Source: Homarus americanus
Lineage: Eukaryota; Arthropoda; Malacostraca; Decapoda; Nephropidae
DNA: 64,000 bases
Assembly (NCBI RefSeq): GCF_018991925.1
Contig: NW_024744357.1
Coordinates: 1,535,708-1,599,707 of the forward strand
Direction: 5' to 3'
Part shown: in pieces, positions 58,355 through 64,000 of the stretch
How the letters are laid out: each line of letters starts with the position of its first letter
Position numbering within the stretch: position 1 is the first letter of the stretch
Notes under the pieces: generated by a model
Database searches by the model: none
The model's input: the letters and a program-made list of their open reading frames with translations, nothing else
Told to the model about the DNA's origin: nothing
Position numbers and translations under genes: made by a program

Positions 58355-60605
58355 ATGAGAAAGAGCTAAATAAACTCGACTCTGATGATATTTATTGAGA
58401 ATAACAGAAAATGCCATATATTGCTATGTAAATAAACATGAACAGAAAAATATGAAGTATTTCTAACATTTATGATGTAGTTCTTGAAATTAAATTTACC
58501 CGAAAGTAGAGACTTGGGAAAAGAGGGGTCAGGCTGCCTAACTTATGACTGTACTGTATAAAGGTGTCATGTAGACTCATGACCCGAAATAGTCCTAACG
58601 GAGATAATTACTATTGAAACTTTCCCACCTTCTGCCAAAATACTAAAATTTATATAAAGACAGAAAATGCCTCCTACATACTAGACTCACATCCTTATCC
58701 ATAAACATCTGATTTTCGTATTTGAAGATTAAATTCATTAATAAGTAACCCTTGACATTTTGCGGTGCGGCGGCCAAGTAGATGCAAAATTGTTTACTTA
58801 AGTGTAGATATTTCGCATCTGTGCACCACCAGTACACCCAGCTGTGAATGGGTACGTAACTGCACAATCGGGGAAGTGACGATGGTCGACGGGACTGTTG
58901 ACAACGCGGTTTCCTTTTTTTACTGAAAAATGGCTTTGGCTTCAATGACCTATAATCGTAATGGCCCTATGAGGGTGTTTGGTCTACTGAAGCCATGTTT
59001 AGTTCACTTGTCACTTGCTATATATATCACAGTACTGTATTATGTAATTTATGGATATATCAGTATTTCTCTGTAGGCATTTCAGGAGATCCAACAAGTA
59101 CTAACAAATGGCTTTTCAATTCATCTCATCAATCACTTTAATTGAAGAGCTTAAAGATAATAAAAGAGCAAAACACCCAGTGGAGGCACATTGACGAGAG
59201 TTTTATCATCTACAAGAGATCTTCACTGGTCTACAGAAATTCAAAAACATTGCAAGAGTTTATGAATATTTTTTCCGTCAGCAGCGTTGAGTGGGCAGTT
59301 CACTACCAGTAAGTCCCGTCATTTATTGTAAAAGAGGAAAATTTGATCAAGCTTAGCGATCCCTTCTGTGCTGAATTAAATTGTATCGTTAGCCAAATAT
59401 AATATGAAAATCAGCATCCCGAGTGTATTTCCTCTCATTGCGTACAGCACAGTCATAACAAGACATTATATCTTATAACCTTTCATATAAATTCAATCTT
59501 CAGAGCAACACGGAGATCTTTATGTTATTAGACCAGATCGGAAAGTTTAAGTTACTCTGATTTATCATATTAGAATTGTGGAGAATCTGGGTGTTGTTGT
59601 CGAATACCTAAAATTTAGACATGAATAAGGAAGGACATCTGAAGTAACTCAGCTCCCACTCGCGTAAAGTTCAAGAAAATAACTGAAAAAAGTTAATCAG
59701 CCATCCAAATGATTTATACAACTGGATGATAGTTTGCTTATTTTTATATCTACTATGTAACCATTTTTTTAATCCTCATAACGAATTTGGGTGGAATGAA
59801 CCAACGAGCGAGCGGACAGACCATCACTGACGGATGGAAAACACCAAACGTATAATTATAATCCCAACATATTGAATGCGGGGCATAAAAACGTCTAGTA
59901 ATTTTAAAGTTACAACGATTCAAAAATACTTATTGGAAATTCATTAATTAGAATCCTTTAATATGGAGAAATTTTACTTCAAAGTGCTTTTCAACCTTTT
60001 GTTTGAAACAACAACGATGTGAATCTTTCCATGTATATATTTTGTCGTCGATTTGGTTATGAAGGAAACTGATCCCATTTCACTGTGTATATGACGAGGT
60101 CCAGTGACGAACAAACTATGAGCGTGTCAACATTAATGAAACAATACACGAAAAAAATTAAACTCAATAAGAGGTTTCTGGTAAAGTTGGCACCTCCTGA
60201 CATGTGTTTAGTCCATGGTGGTGGAGCTCACTTCAGAAAATAATAGCAGCTGTTTACAGGTGGCGACATTTTTACCGTATCTTTCGACATTATTTTTTCA
60301 TTTCTTCTTTGCAATTTATCTTTAGAAAAAATAAAGTTATTTCCATAATTCCTTTTCATAACGAAAACAGCAACGATAGGACGAAAATTCTATTTGAAGA
60401 ATAAAGGAATTTTTTATCATCTTGAGAAAAGTTACTGCTTGCCAACTACACATAATTATGGTGAATGTAGTAGTAGTAGTAGTAGTAGTAGTAGTAATAG
60501 TAGTAGTATTAGTAGCAGTAGTAATAGTAGTAGTAGAAGTAATAGAAGTAGTCTTTGCTCTGCCTCAGGGGAACGAGAACATCTGTCCCAAAGCCGACAA
60601 CGGTT
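58355..60605. other. D2 downstream spacer
   Basis: Non-coding, repeated nearly unchanged in D3. Includes a (TAG)n region at 60466-60550. No gene. Confidence 0.6.
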
Positions 60606-60770
60606 GCAGATATTGACTATGAGGCAACAGTACCTGAATGCCGCATAGACCTGCGGCTCAACTAACTCAACACAGCTAGGATAGCTACTTATATATTAGG
60701 ATATTTAATATTAAGGTAATAAAATGGCGGCGAAGGTGTGGCTATTGGGGGAGGCTGGAGGCCATAAAAA

Positions 60771-60810
<40 letters not shown>

Positions 60811-60930
60811 TGTTGTTGTTGTAATAATAGAAGCAGCACTGGTGGAAGTAATACTAATAATATAAGTAATGAATGTAGTAAAATATTTCCCCGCTGGTCG
60901 TGAGTGTGGATCATCATCCCCTTTTCCCTC

Positions 60931-61008
60931 TCAAGGTTATGACGTCACGGCACAAAGGGTGGAGCCTGGAGTATATAAACTCGACGCATCCCTTCGTGAA
61001 CATCAGTT
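60931..61008 (+). promoter_or_regulatory. G11 promoter: composite box, TATA, initiator
   Basis: TCAAGGTTATGACGTCAC (60931-60948), 23 bp, TATATAAA (60972-60979), TCAGTT (61003-61008). Confidence 0.82.
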
Positions 61009-61030
61009 CGACTCCTCTTCAATAACAAAC

Positions 61031-61676
61031 ATGTATTTCAAGGTATTGTCTTCTGCAGTTTAAGGAATATTGGCTCTTCACATAGTCAAATATTAAGGTT
61101 TATATTTTATCATGTGTAACTTATATAACACATATACTTCTTACTTCTACATGAGTTATAAATCATCCACACTGAAAAACTCTTACAGGCTTTGGTTTTG
61201 GTAGCTGTTGTCGTAGCCACTTTGGCCCGCCCTGACTCTCCCCCTACCTACAACGTTCCCACAGCCGGCTATGGCGCCCCCTCTCCTGTGGTGAGTACTG
61301 CCCACCTGTCCGTGTTTCACCATGAAAACACCAAGTAGTTGACGTTACAATATTAACATGTATGTGTAATTGATCAATATGGTTGTGGCCGCTTAAGTGG
61401 CATAACAAAAAAAAAACATTGTTTCAGGCTCCTGCCCAGTACGACTTCAACTGGGCAGTGAAGGACGACCTCTCAGGCAACGACTTCGGCCACCAGGAGT
61501 CCCGTGACGGTGAGAACACCCAGGGCTCCTACTACGTGCTACTTCCCGACGGTCGCCTGCAGAGGGTCGCTTACAATGTCAACGGCGACTCCGGGTACGT
61601 GGCCGAGGTGACCTACGAGGGTGAGGCCCAGTACCAAACACCCCGGCCCTCCTACACCCCAGCTCCCTACGCCTAG
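61031..61676 (+). CDS. G11: pro-resilin-like RR-2 cuticle protein
   Basis: Exons: 61031-61042, 61189-61290 and 61428-61676; 120 aa. It matches G10 except for one visible linker change (TYNVPTAG for TYNAPTAG), so it adds dosage more than new function. Introns also match G10 nearly base for base. AATAAA at 61753-61758. Confidence 0.93.
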
Positions 61677-64000
61677 ATGAGAAAGAGCTAAATAAACTCG
61701 ACTCTGATGATATTTATTGAGAATAACAGAAAATGCCATATATTGCTATGTAAATAAACATGAACAGAAAAATATGAAGTATTTCTAACATTTATGATGT
61801 AGTTCTTGAAATTAAATTTACCCGAAAGTAGAGACTTGGGAAAAGAGGGATCAGGCTGCCTAACTTATAACTGTACTGTATAAAGGTGTCATGTAGACTC
61901 ATGACCCGAAATAGTCCTAACGGAGATAATTACTATTAAAACTTTCCCACCTTCTGCCAAAATACTAAAATTTATATAAAGACAGAAAATGCCTCCTACA
62001 TACTAGACTCACATCCTTATCCATAAACATCTGATTTTCGTATTTGAAGATTAAATTCATTAATAAGTAACCCTTGACATTTTGCGGTGCGGCGGCCAAG
62101 TAGATGCAAAATTGTTTACTTAAGTGTAGATATTTCGCATCTGTGCACCACCAGTACACCCAGCTGTGAATGGGTACGTAACTGCACAATCGGGGAAGTG
62201 ACGGTGGTCGACGGGACTGTTGACAACGCGGCTTCCTTTTTTTACTGAAAAATGGCTTTGGCTTCAATGACCTATAATCGTAATGGCCCTATGAGGGCGT
62301 TTGGTCTACTGAAGCCATGTTTAGTTCACTTGTCACTTGCTATATATATCACAGTACTGTATTATGTAATTTATGGATATATCAGTATTTCTCTGTAGGC
62401 ATTTCAGGAGATCCAACAAGTACTAACAAATGGCTTTTTAATTCATCTCATCAATCACTTTAATTGAAGGGCTTAAAAATAATAAAAGAGTAAAACACCC
62501 AGTGGAGGCACATTGACGAGAGTTTTATCATCTACAAGAGATCTTCACTGGTCTACAGAAATTCAAAAACATTGCAAGAGTTTATGAATATTTTTTCCGT
62601 CAGCAGCGTTGAGTGGGCAGTTCACTACCAGTAAGTCCCGTCATTTATTGTAAAAGAGGAAAATTTGATCAAGCTTAGCGATCCCTTCTCTGCTCAATTA
62701 AATTGTATCGTTAGCCAAATATAATATGAAAATCAGCATCCCGAGTGTATTTCCTCTCATTGCGTACAGCACAGTCATAACAAGACATTATATCTTATAA
62801 CCTTTCATATAAATTCAATCTTCAGAGCAACACGGAGATCTTTATGTTATTAGACCAGATCGGAAAGTTTAAGTTACTCTGATTTATCATATTAGAATTG
62901 TGGAGAATCTGGGTGTTGTTGTCGAATACCTAAAATTTAGACATGAATAAGGAAGGACATCTGAAGTAACTCAGCTCCCACTCGCGTAAAGTTCAAGAAA
63001 ATAACTGAAAAAAAAGTTAATCAGCCATCCAAATGATTTATACAACTGGATGATAGTTTGCTTATTTTTATATCTACTTTGTAACCATTTTTTTAATCCT
63101 CATAACGAATTTGGGTGGAATGAACCAACGAGCGAGCGGACAGACCATCACTGACGGATGGAAAACACCAAACGTATAATTATAATCCCAACATATTGAA
63201 TGCGGGGCATAAAAACGTCTAGTAATTTTAAAGTTACAACGATTCAAAAATACTTATTGGAAATTCATTAATTAGAATCCTTTAATATGGAGAAATTTTA
63301 CTTCAAAGTGCTTTTCAACCTTTTGTTTGAAACAACAACGATGTGAATCTTTCCATGTATATATTTTGTCGTCGATTTGGTTATGAAGGAAACTGATCCC
63401 ATTTCACTGTGTATATGACGAGGTCCAGTGACGAACAAACTATGAGCGTGTCAACATTAATGAAACAATACACGAAAAAAATTAAACTCAATAAGAGGTT
63501 TCTGGTAAAGTTGGCACCTCCTGACATGTGTTTAGTCCATGGTGGTGGAGCTCACTTCAGAAAATAATAGCAGCTGTTTACAGGTGGCGACATTTTTACC
63601 GTATCTTTCGACATTATTTTTTCATTTCTTCTTTGCAATTTATCTTTAGAAAAAATAAAGTTATTTCCATAATTCCTTTTCATAACGAAAACAGCAACGA
63701 TAGGACGAAAATTCTATTTGAAGAATAAAGGAATTTTTTATCATCTTGAGAAAAGTTACTGCTTGCCAACTACACATAATTATGGTGAATGTAGTAGTAG
63801 TAGTAGTAGTAATAGTAGTAGTAATAGTAGTAGTATTAGTAGCAGTAGTAATAGTAGTAGTAGAAGTAATAGAAGTAGTCTTTGCTCTGCCTCAGGGGAA
63901 CGAGAACATCTGCCCCAAAGCCGACAACGGTTGCAGATATTGACTATGAGGCAACAGTACCTGAATGCCGCATAGACCTGCGGCTCAACTAACTCAACAC
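61677..64000. other. D3 downstream spacer and start of D4
   Basis: Same sequence as the D2 spacer; from 63933 the next unit begins and runs out of the window before a fourth gene (G12) that the period predicts at about 64.36 kb. Confidence 0.6.

Larger units (their letters stand above)
53872..64000. repeat. 3.3-kb tandem array of cuticle gene units D1-D4
   Basis: The anchor GCAGATATTGACTATGAGGC occurs at 53872, 57291, 60606 and 63933, giving units of 3419, 3315 and 3327 bp and the start of a fourth. D2 and D3 are nearly identical throughout. D1 matches closely at its ends but is clearly more diverged in the middle. Each complete unit has one cuticle gene on the plus strand. Confidence 0.95.

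Overview
This is a eukaryotic window, almost certainly from a malacostracan (probably decapod) crustacean. The genes are small intron-containing cuticle genes whose chitin-binding domain closely resembles that of pro-resilin (RR-2 type). Exon 1 is only 12 nt, promoters carry TATA boxes and arthropod TCAGT initiators, and the rest is rich in microsatellites, degenerate CCTAA/TTAGG pentamers, CR1-type LINEs and Gypsy-type LTR elements. I see no bacterial genes, rRNA, tRNA or CRISPR.

Layout. (1) 1-1345: 5' end of a CR1 LINE on the minus strand (ORF1 with an SGNH-esterase domain, then the start of the ORF2 endonuclease). (2) 1346-12411: unit A with three cuticle genes on the minus strand (G1, G2, G3) and a solo LTR. 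(3) 12412-23338: unit B, a direct copy of unit A carrying G4 and G5, with a CR1 insertion. At the solo-LTR site of unit A it has instead a 5' LTR plus gag and protease of a Gypsy-like element, which runs into a 100-N gap. (4) 23439-26515: noisy CR1 sequence with a fold-back palindrome beside the gap. (5) 26516-34935: unit C, an inverted copy of part of unit A/B (G6 on the plus strand), split by a 4.1-kb Gypsy-like element that lacks reverse transcriptase and RNase H. (6) 34936-39000: G7 (plus) and a truncated cuticle pseudogene. (7) 39097-40030: G8 (minus), a more diverged cuticle gene. (8) 41-43 kb: LINE debris. (9) 44.1-44.5 kb: an orphan cuticle-type promoter with a candidate two-exon gene start. 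(10) 45.5-49.4 kb: a minisatellite of a 16-bp unit. (11) 49.4-53.8 kb: non-coding, with telomere-like pentamers and long CA tracts. (12) 53.8-64 kb: a tandem array with a period of about 3.3 kb carrying G9, G10 and G11 (plus) and the start of a fourth unit.

All eleven complete cuticle genes share one architecture: a 12-nt first exon (4 codons), a second exon of 87-105 nt that completes the signal peptide and short N-terminal linker, and a third exon of 249-258 nt that encodes the RR-2 domain; both introns are in phase 0. All have the same promoter grammar: a composite box close to TCAAGGTTATGACGTCAC, 21-26 bp before a TATA box, then a TCAGT-like initiator about 30 bp further on in most copies. 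The products are predicted secreted structural proteins that bind chitin in the exoskeleton. The shared promoter suggests coordinated expression, perhaps tied to the moult cycle; that last step is inference.

The locus has grown by nested duplication: old gene-sized units of about 3.3 kb, a recent block of about 11 kb, an inverted block, and a recent 3.3-kb tandem array. Transposons inserted between these events allow them to be ordered.
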